Below, one piece after another: positions 1 to 14,100 of a stretch of 64,000 bases of DNA (positions are counted from its first letter, which is position 1; the number at the start of each line of letters is the position of its first letter). The stretch lies in assembly GCF_018320785.1 (NCBI RefSeq), contig NC_054872.1, forward strand, positions 38,304,551 through 38,368,550. Reading direction: 5' to 3'. Below the pieces are notes generated by a model. The model saw nothing but the letters and a program-made list of their open reading frames with translations, was not told the DNA's origin and made no database searches. Made by a program: the position numbers and the translations under genes. The DNA is from Cheilinus undulatus (lineage: Eukaryota > Chordata > Actinopteri > Labriformes > Labridae).

Positions 1-686
1 ATCTCTTGTTCTCATTTTCCGTTTCACTTTCGACTAAACGGAGCAATCACAGCTGCCACGCTGGTAAACCAGCCTGAAATGCTGGTTAAAGCTTTAATTA
101 CAACCAAGACATTTGTATAAATTCATCAAAATCACAACAGATGTAAAATGTTTTTACTGTATTCTCTTTTACAGTCAGTAATTAGGGAAATGCTGGAGTT
201 GAAAAACATGTTTCAGTTCCAAGCCATACGCAGTTTTAGATTTTTTTCAATTTCGCAAGAGCTCATTTCCTTTATACACACCGGTGGTAATTTAATCTGA
301 ATGTTAAAGGACAGCTTCATAAGGAAGCAGGTTCAAAACAAACAAAAGAGATGAATGCACTTATCAAATGTAGACTTTCTGCGTAAATACAGAGAGCTTC
401 TACATTAAACACCATCTTTACTGCACTTGTTCCCTGCCTGTGTGAAATCTTGGCCTCTAGAAGCACATAAACTCTGTTGGAGGGATTTGTGGATGCCAGC
501 GCTGCAGACGTTATCAGTTATAATATGAAAAGATGCTCATAAGGAAGGCGGCTGCTTCTCATAAAATAGAGACACTTTTACGCTTCTTCACTGCCAGAAA
601 GCAAGAAACTGCTGTCCAGATGAGACGTGAATGCTGATATTACAGTCCTGGAGTTTATAGTTTTTCTAAGGAGACAAGTTCCTTAC

Positions 687-815
687 CTGCGAGTTTTGTG
701 TTAAGAATCTGTTCGTACTCCTCTCGGATCTTCTCCTCGTGGTCTTTCAGCAGCCGCTCACACAGGTAGCTCACCTGCTTCAGTGTAAACGAGGGCTGGT
801 CCTTCCTTGAGGCAC
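687..815 (-). CDS. akirin1: akirin1 coding exon 3
   Basis: The acceptor is TTTTCACTAG and the donor GCAG/GTAAGG. It codes [20 protein letters not shown] and then [17 protein letters not shown], the highly conserved akirin C-terminal helix region. No following exon is recognisable in positions 1-686, so the last coding exon(s), expected to end in YVS, lie outside the window. Confidence 0.93.
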
Positions 816-2093
816 CTAGTGAAAACAACATCAGATCAGTTACTATAAAGAAAAAGCTGAATCATTCTTGACTCTTGTGCAGTCAGTGTCTAAAATTTAC
901 TCTTTCCAGGAAAGGGGGCCAGGTGCAAATTTACAGTTTTGTTTTCTGTTGTCTGTCACCTCTGTTGGCTAACAGGGTCATGCAGCGCTAATGTGAGCTC
1001 TTTCTGTCGCAGTGCTGCTAGAGCTGGATTTGGCTTTGCGGTGTGCTATAAACCGTTTAGACTAAAATGTTGGTAAATCACAGGCGAGGAGAGCAGAGTG
1101 GGTATGAAGGTTTAATGGCCGTCTCAGAGACACAAAGAGGCCGGGTCAGTAGCAGCGCAGTCAATGTGATCTATGAGATGATACTGCAGACAGGAAAGCG
1201 AGACGGGGGAGCCTGAAGGCCTGAGGCTTAGATTATATCCAAACTGCCCAGTTGTGCTTTGGAACACCAAACTAGTCTACTATTGAAGCAGGGCAAACAT
1301 ATCACTGTAAAAGGACGAGCAAATGTGCAGTGCCTGTCAATTTGAATAATTCATTACATGGTATTTTTTAAGGATGGGCATGTATGCAAACAAAGATGAT
1401 ATTACATGGATGTCTGGGCAGCCATTTCTTAAATAAATAAACACATAAATAAATCTTATTATTTGCTCTCTCAAGATGTCACCCACCATGAATTCCATTT
1501 CAACTGTGTTTCTCTGGCTTTAATCTTCTGTGGTTTATCTGCATGACATGTGGATTTATTAACTTGTTTACAAAGACAAGGCTGCATCTCTTCTTAATTA
1601 TGAGATCTGCACATTATCACAGCTAGTTTAAATTATTCTGCAACACTTTGGCTCTCCATCAGATCTTTGATTTGTAATGCTTTCAGGCACAACAAAGCAT
1701 GACAGTGCTGCTTATATGGACATTCATATGAAACAAACCAACTGCACGTCACCATATTATGACAAAAAGATAATGTGGTCGCATTATCAAGAGTTTCAAA
1801 AGAATGGGCTGAAGTATGTTATGAAAAAGTCCTCTTAACAGGAGAGGGGTTGGATTTTGAGCATGTGCAGCCAAGGGCCTTTTGGCAGGCGCTGCACAAT
1901 GAACAACCTGAACCTTTGTAATGACGTTAGCAGACTGATCAGAACAAACTCTGGCTAACAAAAGATATGATCCTCTTATTTCTGGAGATAGAAGTGAATG
2001 CAGTGATTCTGCTGGCTATCTGTAATTTCAAATTTTCTTGTGTCATTTAATGGGTGTCAGTGTCAGGAAAATTTTAAGAGACCAGGATATCTC

Positions 2094-2137
<44 letters not shown>

Positions 2138-5100
2138 GCTCTGTGTTGGTCTGTAAAAGACCCTAACATTACTGTGTGCATCTTTATGAGACTATAAGGA
2201 GACTTAATTACACACATTTGCAGACCAGTGAATCAAAAAGTTAGCGAGGATATACGCTGTGACGGGAGGCAGAGGGAAAAGAGGCACACAGCAAGCAGAA
2301 AGGGGCATACCTTCAGCAACAATCACAAAATCCTGATTCTTCCTTTAATTCTATGCAGAGATGTTGGTGTGTTTCACACTTCTATAACAATTACCTGCTG
2401 TGAAACAATCAGGAATTAACATCTCTCTTTGTATCAACTCTCTTAGCAACAGAATACCCACACTCACATTTATTCACCAATCACTGCTGCTGTCTCTCTC
2501 TGCAGACAGCATCTTTGAGTTGAAATACAAACACCTTTTTTTTCTTGGAAACCTCATTTTTGATAGAACTTCCAGTACTATCAAATGTACAAATAATGGA
2601 TAATGTGTTGTTTAAAGCTCATAAAGTCACAAAGTAGTGAACATTTTAAAAACCTTATTACCAACAGAAGTGTAAGTCCCCCTGTGTGTCTAAAGAAAAC
2701 CCAACATGCTTCATTCCTCTCCTCTCAGCAGCAAAAGAAATGAATTTCTACAACAGTCAGACTTGGATGGATAAACAAATGTGTTCAGCATGTGGTTCGA
2801 CTTTGGGAAAAACATCCACATCTTAACACCAGCACCACCATGCTGGACCCATTAGATCAGAGTATGACCAGAGGACATGGCCTCTGGGGTGAAAAAGGCA
2901 TAAAGAGTAATTCATTACCTGGTGGGGAGCTAGGGGCGTTAAGTGAAGAACTGGGGCTGGGGGCATCACTGGAGCTACAGGCCTCAGACTGGTTGAAGGC
3001 CCCCTCCAGCTGCCGCCGCCTCTGGATCCGGCTGTACTCCTGACGCAGGTTCTGGAAGATTTGCTCTGTAGGGAGACAAGGGGTAAGTCTTAAAATCAGG
3101 ATAGAGGACGACCTCAAGATATGGTGATGAGTTTTTCTCCACAGGCTCTAACTTCATGCTGGGACTGTGAGGGGTACTCCCAATGGATTCCAAACTATGT
3201 CACCTAGTTTCAAGTATTTCTTGACCCACAAACATATCTCAACTACAAAAAGGGCACATAAATCTGCCTGTGAGTACTTTCCCAAGAAATATCATTGTTT
3301 TCTTTTAAATGCATAGGACAGTGATTCATCACAGGAAGGAAACAACCAGTATCGTCATTAGCTTTGTCTTAAATGTGTGTTATTTTGATATCACACCCAC
3401 CACAGCTACATTCATACAATACTGAATGTATTCCAGCATGAGCAGGGACTATTAGAGGAAGGCATAATCATCAAGTGTTACAGAATTAAACAGCAGCTGT
3501 TCTTACTGTCCCTCACATGACTTGTAAAAAAAATCTATGCACAGGAGGTGAAGGTGTTAAAGCCTGGGATGCATCAAACTCACAGCTATGGTGACCCACA
3601 AACCCACAGCTGACTTATAAAAGCTATCTGATCCTGTTGATGCATCACTTTCACTTCTCTTCTGGGCATTTACATGTGCACCATGCCAAGCTTCAGCTGG
3701 TAAAAGGGTTTCTTACACAGCAAAACAAAGCAGTGTTCCCTCACTGTTACAGAACATAAGTCTCCAATTCTTCCAAGACATTTTCAGGATTGAACCAAAG
3801 CTTGGTGTTGTATTTGCTTTGCTCAGTAATCTGTCTTAAACCACTGCTTTGCAGACTTTGTAAAAAAGGTCATTTCTTCTATTTTTATATTTTCAGCAGC
3901 CTTTAGTCTGGCTTGAAGACCCTCCAATGGAGTTGAGTTCAATTACAGGCAAACTACAAACTGACAGGTACAGCGCTGACAAATTCTGCTAATCCACAAG
4001 ATAATCACAAATCACTCGGCTCCTTGCTTTCCTGAGAGGTAGAAGATTAAATGCACTTATTTAGAATATAACATGTACGGTGTTCTTATGACTGTAATTA
4101 TAGTCTTACAATATAAAAAAGTACAGTATTCTTGCTCAGTTTTTGTGCATTCAGGGACTTAGTACGGTTTTCATTTTCTTACATTGTCTGGATTCATCTT
4201 GCATCACAGACATTTAATCCTTAAAGGCTGTACATAAAGACTCAAAGCAAATAAGAAGCCAAGAAGCAACCTAAGTGTTGAAAAATGTAGGCAATGCAGA
4301 AAAAACACTGGATAAGAGGACTTTTCATTATGCATTTCTTACCAAACATGCAATAGACATGAAAAAAGTAAAAATTTTAAGGAAAAAGTTGGGAACACAA
4401 TTTTGTCAATACATTTAAAATGATTGAAAAAAGTCGAATTGTATTTCATCTTTGGTCTTAACATTTTCACTTTATTCTCAACACTTTGACTTTACTCTCT
4501 TCATTTATATAAAATGAAAAATATATTTCACCTTTCATTATTTTTAACTCCTAGTTTACCCTTATCCTCTTCCATACATTTAACTGAAGAAGCCCCAGAA
4601 GTCACATACACACCTATTCAAAAATGCCAGTTTTTAACAGCAAAAATAAACATTTTTACAGCCTGGTTCAAAAAATTTATTTGGTATGTAGCTCATGGAT
4701 GTGCTAGTACACACTTTACTGGGGGTGAATTTCTGTATAACTCATCCATCTGTCAGGATGTTTTAAGATTCATCTGAGCTCCACCTCTCTTTGTCAACCA
4801 CCAGACAGGTTTTAAAAGCCCTCTTCAGTAACCAAATAGGTGATGTCAATAAGACTGTCCATGTTCATAGTGCAAAAAATAAAGAAGCATTAGTTATTAG
4901 CTTAAACTAGGAATCAATATGGCCTTAACTGAAATAAATGAAGGTGAAACAGGTACAGTAAGACCACAGATGATGAATAAATTGTAGTTATTGCAGAGTG
5001 GGAGCCCCTTGTGATTTTCAGTGCTTCCTTGTTAGAAAGAACCCTTCGCTGCCCTGCTGTGCACTGTCAACACAGCTTAAACATGGGTAACAGCCAGCAC

Positions 5101-8100
5101 GCATACATCCAATTATAAGGTTAAGGTTCAAAAGAGTCCTGGGAAAAACATGAGAAAAACACCATGGCCTCATCCACAGCTGATAGCCAAACGTAGACGA
5201 GGGACTTTATCTTGCTTGATTCATTCTGTACATATGTCTCCTCTATCAGGGGAGCTGTTCCTATTTATCTTGGGTGGGGAGGGAGCTAGAGGCCATGTTG
5301 GAGTTGCCTCAGCCTGCTCACCAGTAAGCTTGTTTGTAGAGAAAATCCTGCTCTCCTCATCATCCAGGGCCATTTTGAGACAGCCACGTTACATGTGGCC
5401 TTGAGCTGGTAAAGAAATATATTTTATGATTGAGTCTGAAGGAATGGTTTGGTTTGATGTTAAAAAAATGAAAATCAGTCTTCACTTTATGTGGGGAAAT
5501 ACAGTACCAGCCAGTCACTGTGCTCAGACCATTCTTAGGTAGTGGAATATTCCCTTAAAGCTCAGGTAAAATGTAACCAATAGCCTCAGATGTCTGGATG
5601 TGGTTCGGTTTTACAGCATCTGAACTGAAGTAAATCACTGTCTACTGTAAGGTCTGTATAACATCTAGGATAGCGTCTCAAATAGAAGCAGGAAGTGGAT
5701 CGATTCAAGTGTGGCACAGCAAGATGCACCCAAAAAAGTACAAAGAAACAAACCACAAATGCAAACCAAGATTGCAGCACCAGATTCATAAACACAGATA
5801 AAACTTCCAGATGTGGAAGATCAGACATCAGTTTCACATTTAAGTCTTGTTGCTCTATCCTGATGTGTCCCAACATGTTAGAGCCAATGCCTTCACAGTG
5901 ACCCCCCTCTTTCTGCATGTGGCCTCTGAAACCATCCAGTGTTCACAATACAAGACCCTAAACTGACAGGCTATGTTTGTTTAGCTACGACTGGGCTTTT
6001 CCCTCATAATAAAGCAAAGTCACTGCAGAAACACCATCTTCATTCCACACAAAGATGCTGAAACTATCAGACTAAAACTATTAGAAGATTCAAATCATAT
6101 TAATCAATCAATTTTAGTCATCAAACTCTAGCTTATTCAATTTCAATTTTATTTAAGAGTGAGGCTTTGCCATTGCTCCTCTCTTATTTAATAAAATATC
6201 TTGGGTATTTTTAATGTAGGAGGGTTGAAAGGGCAATATGGAGATATCAGCTTCACCTTTTTGAAACTATAAGGACCATTTTTTCCCCTTTTTGTCACAA
6301 ATACACAATTAGCTAAGTTACTTTAATAATCACCAGACCAATCGAAGCTGCCTCATCCCAGACACAGTATTTCAGCAATCCTGTTTTTAAATATTTTAAT
6401 CATTAATCCAGAAGCTGACAGACATGATCTAGGTATAATCTGAAGACAGGAAAAATTATTAGCCACTTGTGCCATTCAGGGCTGAGGGGGCTGGGGCCGA
6501 TACCAGGTCTTACCAGGAGAGAGGCAGGGTCGCCAATCAATCATAGAGAGACAAACAACCAGGCACGCTGCAGTTCACACCAAAGTTCAATCTAAAATCC
6601 CCAATTAAGCTAACAAGAATGTCTTTGGTCTGAGGAGGAAGCTTCCAGCTTGCACATGGAGAACATACAAGCTCAACACATAAAGGCCCTTTTGGACAGG
6701 GATTCTGACTAGGAACCTTCTTCCTGTGAGTCAACAGTGCTAACAACTGCACTATCAGTGTAAATTTGATGAATGATAACACCATATTTTACTTTGATAC
6801 CAGGCAGAGACAGACACAGGCTGTGGTTGATTTGACAAAGATACTGAACACAGCAGTACGTTGCTGCAACCCTGTCCCTCTCGCTCTCTTTGTTCTTTAA
6901 AAACATTTGTTCTTTGGACAAAATCCACCACAGCTACCACACAGCTACAATAGGACAGCATTCAGGACAAGGACTGTTTGAGTAGGACTGACCATACACA
7001 AGCTAAAGCAAACATTTTTTAAACACTATAATATGGTAGAACTTTGAATTAATCATCAGGGAAAAATTAATCTCAAAGATTCAAACTGTAGGGACTTTTG
7101 TGCCTGCAGGTTGCACAACATCTTTCTTCACTTTCATTTTGTTTTATTTGTGTTGTTATTTTCTTTGCAGGGCTGGGGTGGGGTTGCAGTTCTACCACCC
7201 CTGCTTGCCAATTTCCTAGGGGAAACCCTGTAGTAGACACAGGAAGTCAACGTGATTGATTTTCAACTTTAAGACTGAGTCAGAGATGCAGTCTTTACAG
7301 AGAACTGAAACTACTAGTGGGCTCTTATGTACATTAATCAACATCAATCTACTACTAATTTCAAGGATAATTAACACACTCATCACTTTCAGTCCTGCAA
7401 GAGAAAGTAATTTGTTGATTTTCTCCTTCATACATTGTAATTGAAACATATTTGAAAGTTTTGATTTAGATAGGCAGGTCATTCAATGGAGAGTTAACTA
7501 ACTTTGTCAGGTGCTATCTCATTATTGAATCTGTTCAGTCCTACTGTTTGAGATTTGTGTTATGAATCAAAGATGTGTTCCTACATTTAAAACACGATTG
7601 TGGGAAAACTTAATCATTGCCATTGGATGGTATCATCTCTCCTGGGTACATCTGACAGACAAGTGAAAACCCTCTTCCTGCTGCCCGACACTTCCAGCTC
7701 TGCCAGTGCTAGTGGCTCAACTGTGGGTGTTGCTTGGCAACAATGACCCCTGCCACAACCAGGCCAAGCAATCAATCACAGAGACTTCCGGGAGCCAGGG
7801 GGAAACAGTGGAGAAAGCCTTGGCTAAAAGGCTTAAGCACAGGCAGAAAAGTGAATACGAAAGGGAGATCGGCTGGATAGATTGGACATGGTGGTGCAGA
7901 GAAAACAAAGCTGACTCATTTCATTTCACCCTCCACTGCTAAAGGATAGTTGGGGGGGTGATGGGTTTTGTATGTTCCAACTGCCAGGAAGTAGCCAGAG
8001 ATGTCCTATCCCCAAGATCAAGTTCAAGCTCTTCTTTTAATACCACATCCAAACTGCACTTTCATCATCTTGATACTGAAATCTTAACAGCTTTCGAGCA

Positions 8101-10894
8101 GGTGTTTTCAGGCTGCTTCTGTCTTGTGAATCATGCAGTGCCAAGCACCTCACATGCCTCTGTTTGAGGTGCTGAAGTACATTACACTTCAGCTGCAGCA
8201 AACTACAGAGCTGACAGCAGAATGTGATTTCATCAATGTTGGACGATGCAAAAACAAACCACTCCTGGATGACTGAGGAGCATTTGTTGGGGTCAAACAT
8301 ACCACTGTCATTAATCACCATGATTGTATCTTAAATGAACTTCCTATTGCTATGAACTGAGGGGGCACTTGGAAGCCGTGGCAGCTCTCAGATTTGATAT
8401 GATAACATGGAAGTGAAATGATTCAAAAATCTTCCAACACTACTAAACTCAATTAAGTAAAAGATAAAATAAAGTTTCTGCCCAGCTCCAGGTGATATAC
8501 TATAAATATATAATGAACAGCTTTTTGGTTATATTTAATCAATAAACACAGACTGGGCCGCTCTGTACCGGCAGAAAATATTTTGTTATTTTTTGGAAGT
8601 TGTGGTACACTGTGTCTCCTGACTCCTGATGTATAAGTCCATCACTTCTGTCAACAGGATCCTCCTGAAGAGCTTAACAGAGGACACTGAACAGTTTTAA
8701 AGCTTGGCTCAGGTTTAAGACCATAACTCAGAACTGCATACTTTTCTTCCAAATCTGTTAACCTAACTAAATGCATAGTCTATCAACCAGGGAAACTTTA
8801 CAGAAAAACAAGCCAAGACTGGCAGCACAAAAACACAGCAGTCCAGAACAGAGACACGGATCCCACCTACATTATGAAATGATTACCCATAGATACCTGG
8901 GAATCGTAAGATCCCTGTGTCTTCTACGTGCAAACGTGCTTGCCATAAGCAAACCTGACTAGCTGGAAAGTCTGTGTGGGTAGAGACGGGTGGGAGGGAT
9001 GACAGCTGACCTTTTGCTAAATACAAAACTGCTTTCACTTGGCAAACCACAGAAGAAGGGCAGGCTTGCAGCACTAGTCCCATGAGGGGCCTCTTTCGGG
9101 CTGAAGGTGAGTATAATACCTGGTATCTGGGCCTCATGTCTGCAGCAGACTAATGTGCATTACTTGAAGATTTACTTGCAGCTGCTGTGCTGTAATTCAG
9201 CGAGACAGACTAAGAGATGGAATGTATGAGAGGCCTTTTGGATTCTTAACATGAAGTTCAGGGTAGATGAGCAACATTAGACTCTACAACACAGAAAAGT
9301 CCAAATAGTTTACCTTCTGAACTAACATACGCATTGCCTCATTACAAAAAGGGGCACATCATAAGCAATTCAGATAAAATTCATGGCGTAAGCAACACAC
9401 AGTTGCTAAAAGTTGCTTCTTAACTTTTAGGATACTGCAATGGCAAGGAACTTCCCAGCCCTTCTGGGAAACAAAATAACCCTGACACTACTCAACCTCA
9501 GCTCATGTGTAACACAGCTCACCAGGCAGACAAAGACTTTTCACAGGATGCCAGCTGTGACGGCATCTCCATCAACACACACATCTGTGTGTTTAAATGC
9601 TCACAGCAAACTTTTTCTGGCTCTCTCTAGGAACCGTGAAGCATTTTTCACACAGTGCAAAAATGTAGGGACAGCAGAAACCACAAGTGGCCTTTTAGCT
9701 TGATAAATGACATCGCAAAGCAAACTGCAGCATGCTTGTACAGTACAATGCATATAAAAAATCAGGATCAGGAGTCACTGCTCTTGTGCTGCCTAGTCTT
9801 AGTGACTGGCACATACAATAAGCTTTACTGGATCACAGGAGACATCTAGGTAATTATCCTGTGTCTACTTGTACACCCCACACCCGTCCAATGCTTACAG
9901 GGGTGTTTTCCAAGTCAATGGGAGAGTAAAGAGTACAGACATAAAGGAAATGAACAATGCCCTGCAGGCCTGAGGAGGAAAGAAATGGTTGTGGTGCATA
10001 ATGGTAACCCCCGCCTCAATGCAAGACAATTGTGGCACTAAAGCCAAGGAACATTACCCGGGCAGCTCCTAATTAGCAGCCTGCCATGATGTGCCTGCTG
10101 CTCTGATGCCATTTGTCTTTACAGAAGAGCCAACAGGCTTGATTTGTCACCCAGGTGTTAAAGTGTAAGCAGGATCTTTTGTGTAAAGCCAAATTATCTT
10201 TCATTGAACATATTAACATCAGAAAAGCAATTATAATCCATAGTATAGCCGGCAAAGATGGTGAAGCTAGAAATGTGGCTTTATTCGAAATCTCCTCTGA
10301 CATAAAAACTACTAATTTGGATATGCAAAGAACTTCAGATGTGATATTTACATTAGAAAATCAAATTTGCTATCTGTAGGCTATCTAAACCAACTATGAC
10401 AGAATATAACGAGCTAGAAAATGTCACCCATGAACTCACTTGAGCGGCTTTAACGTTTTAGGCCAGTAAACACGTTAAGATACGAAAATATAACCGTAGT
10501 CGGTAACTTTAGCGACGACATTTCACTACGTTGAGTTAGCATAGCTAAGCTAATGTTAACGTTTAGCCTCCAACCCCCATTCTGATTCTCCCAACTAGCT
10601 AGCTATCCATTCCACTCCACCCAAACCCCCTCCCCCATGACACCCACCCTGAAACGCAGAAAAACGTCAAATATGATGTACTTTCATACCTGGGGTGAGC
10701 CTGTGTTCGCCTCCTATGGCCGGGGGAGACATCGAATGCGTTGGGCTGTCGACTGAGGGACGGAGGTTGCATCTTTGCGGGGACGGAGTGCTGGGAGTCC
10801 CCGGTAGTGGATTGCACCTTCTCCGCTTGGGAGACTGGGGACTGAGGAGGGCCTCAAACTCCATCGACCGCTTTAACGTAGCTCCACAAGCCAT
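687..10894 (-). CDS. akirin1: akirin1, nuclear transcription cofactor (3' end outside window)
   Basis: Three minus-strand exons join in frame: 10690-10894 (start ATG at 10894), 2919-3065 and 687-815. All have GT-AG borders, and each intron interrupts a codon after its first base. They give 160 residues of a protein usually near 190; the C-terminal stretch, about 26 residues, must lie left of the window. The N-terminus [19 protein letters not shown] and the basic NLS PKRRR (about residues 22-26) are akirin hallmarks. Exon 2 carries [15 protein letters not shown] and NQSEAC, and exon 3 carries [30 protein letters not shown] and APSSP favour akirin1 over akirin2. Akirins are small nuclear proteins bridging transcription factors and chromatin remodellers in immunity and myogenesis (family knowledge). 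Intron 1 is about 7.6 kb and holds only repeats. The paralogue label is likely but was not tested by a tree. Confidence 0.93.
2091..2134. repeat. (CT)n microsatellite in akirin1 intron 2
   Basis: Nearly perfect CT dinucleotide run of about 44 bases. Confidence 0.9.
2919..3065 (-). CDS. akirin1: akirin1 coding exon 2
   Basis: The acceptor is CCCTACAG and the donor CCAG/GTAATG. It codes [20 protein letters not shown], a conserved predicted helix, then NQSEAC and a serine-rich linker ending APSSPP. The frame joins exactly to exons 1 and 3. Confidence 0.92.
3066..10689. other. akirin1 intron 1, no other gene seen
   Basis: Open frames here are short and on both strands, with no recognisable domains. 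Apart from the dispersed repeat at 6480-6755, I see only AT-rich unique-looking sequence. Confidence 0.6.
6480..6755 (+). repeat. Dispersed teleost repeat, copy A
   Basis: The order of motifs is recognisable: gggtcgccaatcaatcata, then acaccaa.., then ctgaggaggaagc, then cacatggagaacatacaagc, ending in a gaacc..ctgtgagtcaacagtgctaac stretch. This matches the very common fish repeat whose consensus reads roughly 'hundred-column caption' of header, axis and footer blocks in that order (recalled, not searched). A second, more decayed copy in the same orientation is at 38935-39175. It lies in akirin1 intron 1. Confidence 0.6.
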
Positions 10895-11100
10895 GCTGGC
10901 TAAACAAAGGGGGAAAAATAAGATTTCTGGGGAAAAAACTACCCACAAAAATGGGGGTTAGCGCTCGTGGTTGGTACGCTGAGCGTTCCTCGAATTTCTT
11001 GAGCCTTTCTTCCTCTCCACAACAACGGATTTTCTTCTCTGAGTAGTAAGCCAACTGCCGACCCTGCCTGCTGAATTTTTAAAACGTCACAATGGACGGC
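10560..11100 (-). promoter_or_regulatory. akirin1: akirin1 CpG-rich promoter and 5' UTR region
   Basis: CpG dinucleotides are dense around exon 1 and just upstream of the ATG at 10894, and fall off sharply beyond about 11.1 kb. No TATA box is evident. The transcription start was not located; it is inferred to lie between 10900 and 11100. Confidence 0.55.
10690..10894 (-). CDS. akirin1: akirin1 coding exon 1
   Basis: It opens with ATG at 10894, codes [10 protein letters not shown] and the PKRRR nuclear localisation signal, continues with a Pro/Ser-rich stretch, and ends after LTP plus one base at a CCAG/GTATG donor. The surrounding 10.6-11.1 kb is distinctly CpG-rich compared with its neighbours, as expected for a housekeeping promoter and first exon. 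Confidence 0.93.
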
Positions 11101-14100
11101 TCTACCATTGGAGCTTAGAGGGGGGTTCACAAATACTTTTAACATCTAACTAAGCCTATTTTAATATTTAATCACACATTTTGAACATGTATTACTTTTA
11201 AAACATTATTTCAATACAGTCAAGAATAAAGTTCGAGTTCAGAGCACTTTTTTTTGCCGTTTTTAGGTTACAAATTCAGGTTGCGTTACCCTGTTGTTGT
11301 GTTGATTGCTTTCCGTTGAACTCAAATTAAAGGTTCACGAGACGTCTGGCGGTGGTGGTCAGGTAAGAAAAGTAGATTAAAAATCAACTCCGGAGTCATG
11401 TTTCGGTCTGTAATCTCCATCTGTGAAAAGCAGGGGCTTTGGAATCTCTTGTCTGGTAACAGTAAGCAGGTTTTCATATTATTTTTTAAATGACTCGGTG
11501 GATAATTCAAAGTTTGTGTGGAGGGGAGGTTTTAAAGGCGAGTTAACAATAAAAGGTTAAACCGCGAAGCAATCATATTAAACAGTGCTTAACAAATTTA
11601 TTAGACCACCTGTCATATTTGTCTCAAAGACCATCCAACATCATGAAGTGCTTTAATGCGGACTCTTTCATTTTCAGTGAGCTCTCCCCGTTTTATCATT
11701 TTGAACAGGAATGAGGGATTTCAAACTGAATTCACCCAAATTTGAGCCGGCTCACTGGGCTTCTCTGAGAAGTCAGAAATTAATCAAGCACAACATTCAA
11801 CCACTAAAACGAATTTCTCTGTTCAGGAATGCGGGTAAATAACTATAATTTGACATATTAATCAAGAAATAATAATGTGCTTTACTATTTTTCAGGGGTT
11901 TTTTGTAAATCAGTGAATTTGAAAATTCATGGATAACAATAATAATTATATTTTAGCATTAAAAATATCATTTGGGTTAAAGAGCTGCTGCATATTGGTG
12001 TATAAACCATTGCAGAAACATAAAAAATGATTTTGGTAATTACCAGTGCTGTTAATTTAGGGCAGCTGTGGCATAAACCTTACTTTGGTTAGGGTTAGGG
12101 TGGTCTTGTAAATTTGTTAAGCACTGTATGTATATATACTAGGGCTGTCAAGATTAATCGAGTTGATTGTGATTAATGTTGGTCCACAATTAGTGCACTG
12201 TTTTCGCATGATTTTGTCCCTTTCAACACACACTGGCTAAGCCACGTCAGTGTCGCCCTGCAGCCACGGTGATAAAAAATTAAAGTAAGACCACTACTGC
12301 TTCTCAGTGTCTTATATCACTTTAGACAACCTCACAGACAGCTCAGTGGACGAGTCAAAGCTCATCTTGACCTTTTGTTATCAAATATTTGCTCATTTCT
12401 GTCCTCTCATATCCTTTTTAATCCATAATATGTTCCTTTTTCCGTGGTTAGGTTCTTATCAAAATCTTTAATCCACCTATAAAAGCAGGTCTGTGTCCAA
12501 ACAGGAAGTCAGTAACCTATGAAGACACTTTAGGGGCTTTTCAAGGGTCTCTGGCCTTGCTGATGGGACCAAGGCCATCTCAAAGGAACTGTCTGGGTAA
12601 GTCAGCCTCTATTTGATGCCATTTACTCCACTTTTGACTGCCTATTGATGTTCAAAACATGTCTTTATCATTCAAAGCAATTTGAGATTTATACTTTATA
12701 TTTAGACCTATAATTAAAATTGAATGCACACCCATATCAACAATATTTTGAGGCCCCTTGTACCAAAAGACCTAAGGAAATTGCCTACATTTGCCTAATG
12801 GAGTGTAACATAGTTATGAATTAGTTTGACGGCTGCATGGCAAAAAGTGCCTCTAATAGTGCCCCTGATGGCTCTGATATGGTTTTTCGGGTAAAAGAAC
12901 GTGTAAAAATGTGTTTTCACTTAAAATGAAATAATAATAATGATAATAATAATTTCCAACTTCTTTGGAATCTCTCAGCATATTTTGTCAGCTTCTTGTC
13001 ATTTAATGCTTCCATATCTTACAATTGTTATTCTTTCATTCATGTGTTCTCATTTATTTTTTTTAAATTTCAGCCTTTTATGCTGCACTATGACACCTTT
13101 AAAATGAGTATGAATTTGCTTTTAAAGAACCATGTAGAGTCAAAACAGAAGATGGTCAAGTATTTTTTAATCTGTTACAGTGATTAGAAATATTCCTATC
13201 CAATGTTCTAAGATCAATAAGCATTATAGGATTTGTGAATTTAACCATATGTGCTTATGCGACTTCAATAAGTGCTTTACAGTCCGTGCTTTACGGTGAC
13301 TGCTCCTTGTCACTATTTCAAAGAGTGTTCCAGTGCCTGCGTCCATACTCTCCCTGGCATCATTTGTCCCATTTCCTTTGGCACACTGCTTGGATTCATG
13401 TGGAGAACACATAGCATGAACTTTGTGTGATGCCTCCCCCGCTTCATGGAGCTTTTGTAGAGTCCTGGCATTCATGTGCAGATAGAGTGTGGGAACTCAC
13501 AGTGTCTTCTGTGTTCATACATGCTCTGTGACAAAATAGGCAAACATAAACAAGCAGAAAAACAATAAATCCACCTTTCTACAACAGCTGACCCCAAAAG
13601 TGAAGTCAGCACTTCAGTTCATGGGGCTTGGTTTGTCATATGAGTGAGGGAGTTGAAGCAATGTCATGGGGGGCAGAGTGGTCAAAGGTTAGGGGCTGGC
13701 TGGCCCTGTTATAATTCTACTTTAAAAAGCTATACTATACTTAAAAAAACAACACACACTGGGCCTTTTCTACAGCTTAGATAAGAAGTTTTTTAGTATT
13801 ATGAAAAAAACAGATTCTAGTTTACAGAGATGCTGCTGATTATCCCATTTATTCCAGCTAAATACTGATTCCTGTACAAAATGCTTATTCAATACCAGTG
13901 CATTTCAATAATGTAGCCATAATATTAGTGGAAAAGCACTGCCATTGTGCTAGTGTTGACTATAACAACACCCTGCTATCTAAGAGTGAATGCTTGGCAA
14001 TTAATGGAGTTTTAATTGTGATTATGAATTTAACTTCCCATGATTATGAAACAAGATAATCAAGGTTAAATGACATAAACATGTCTTGTGCTCTTGATGT

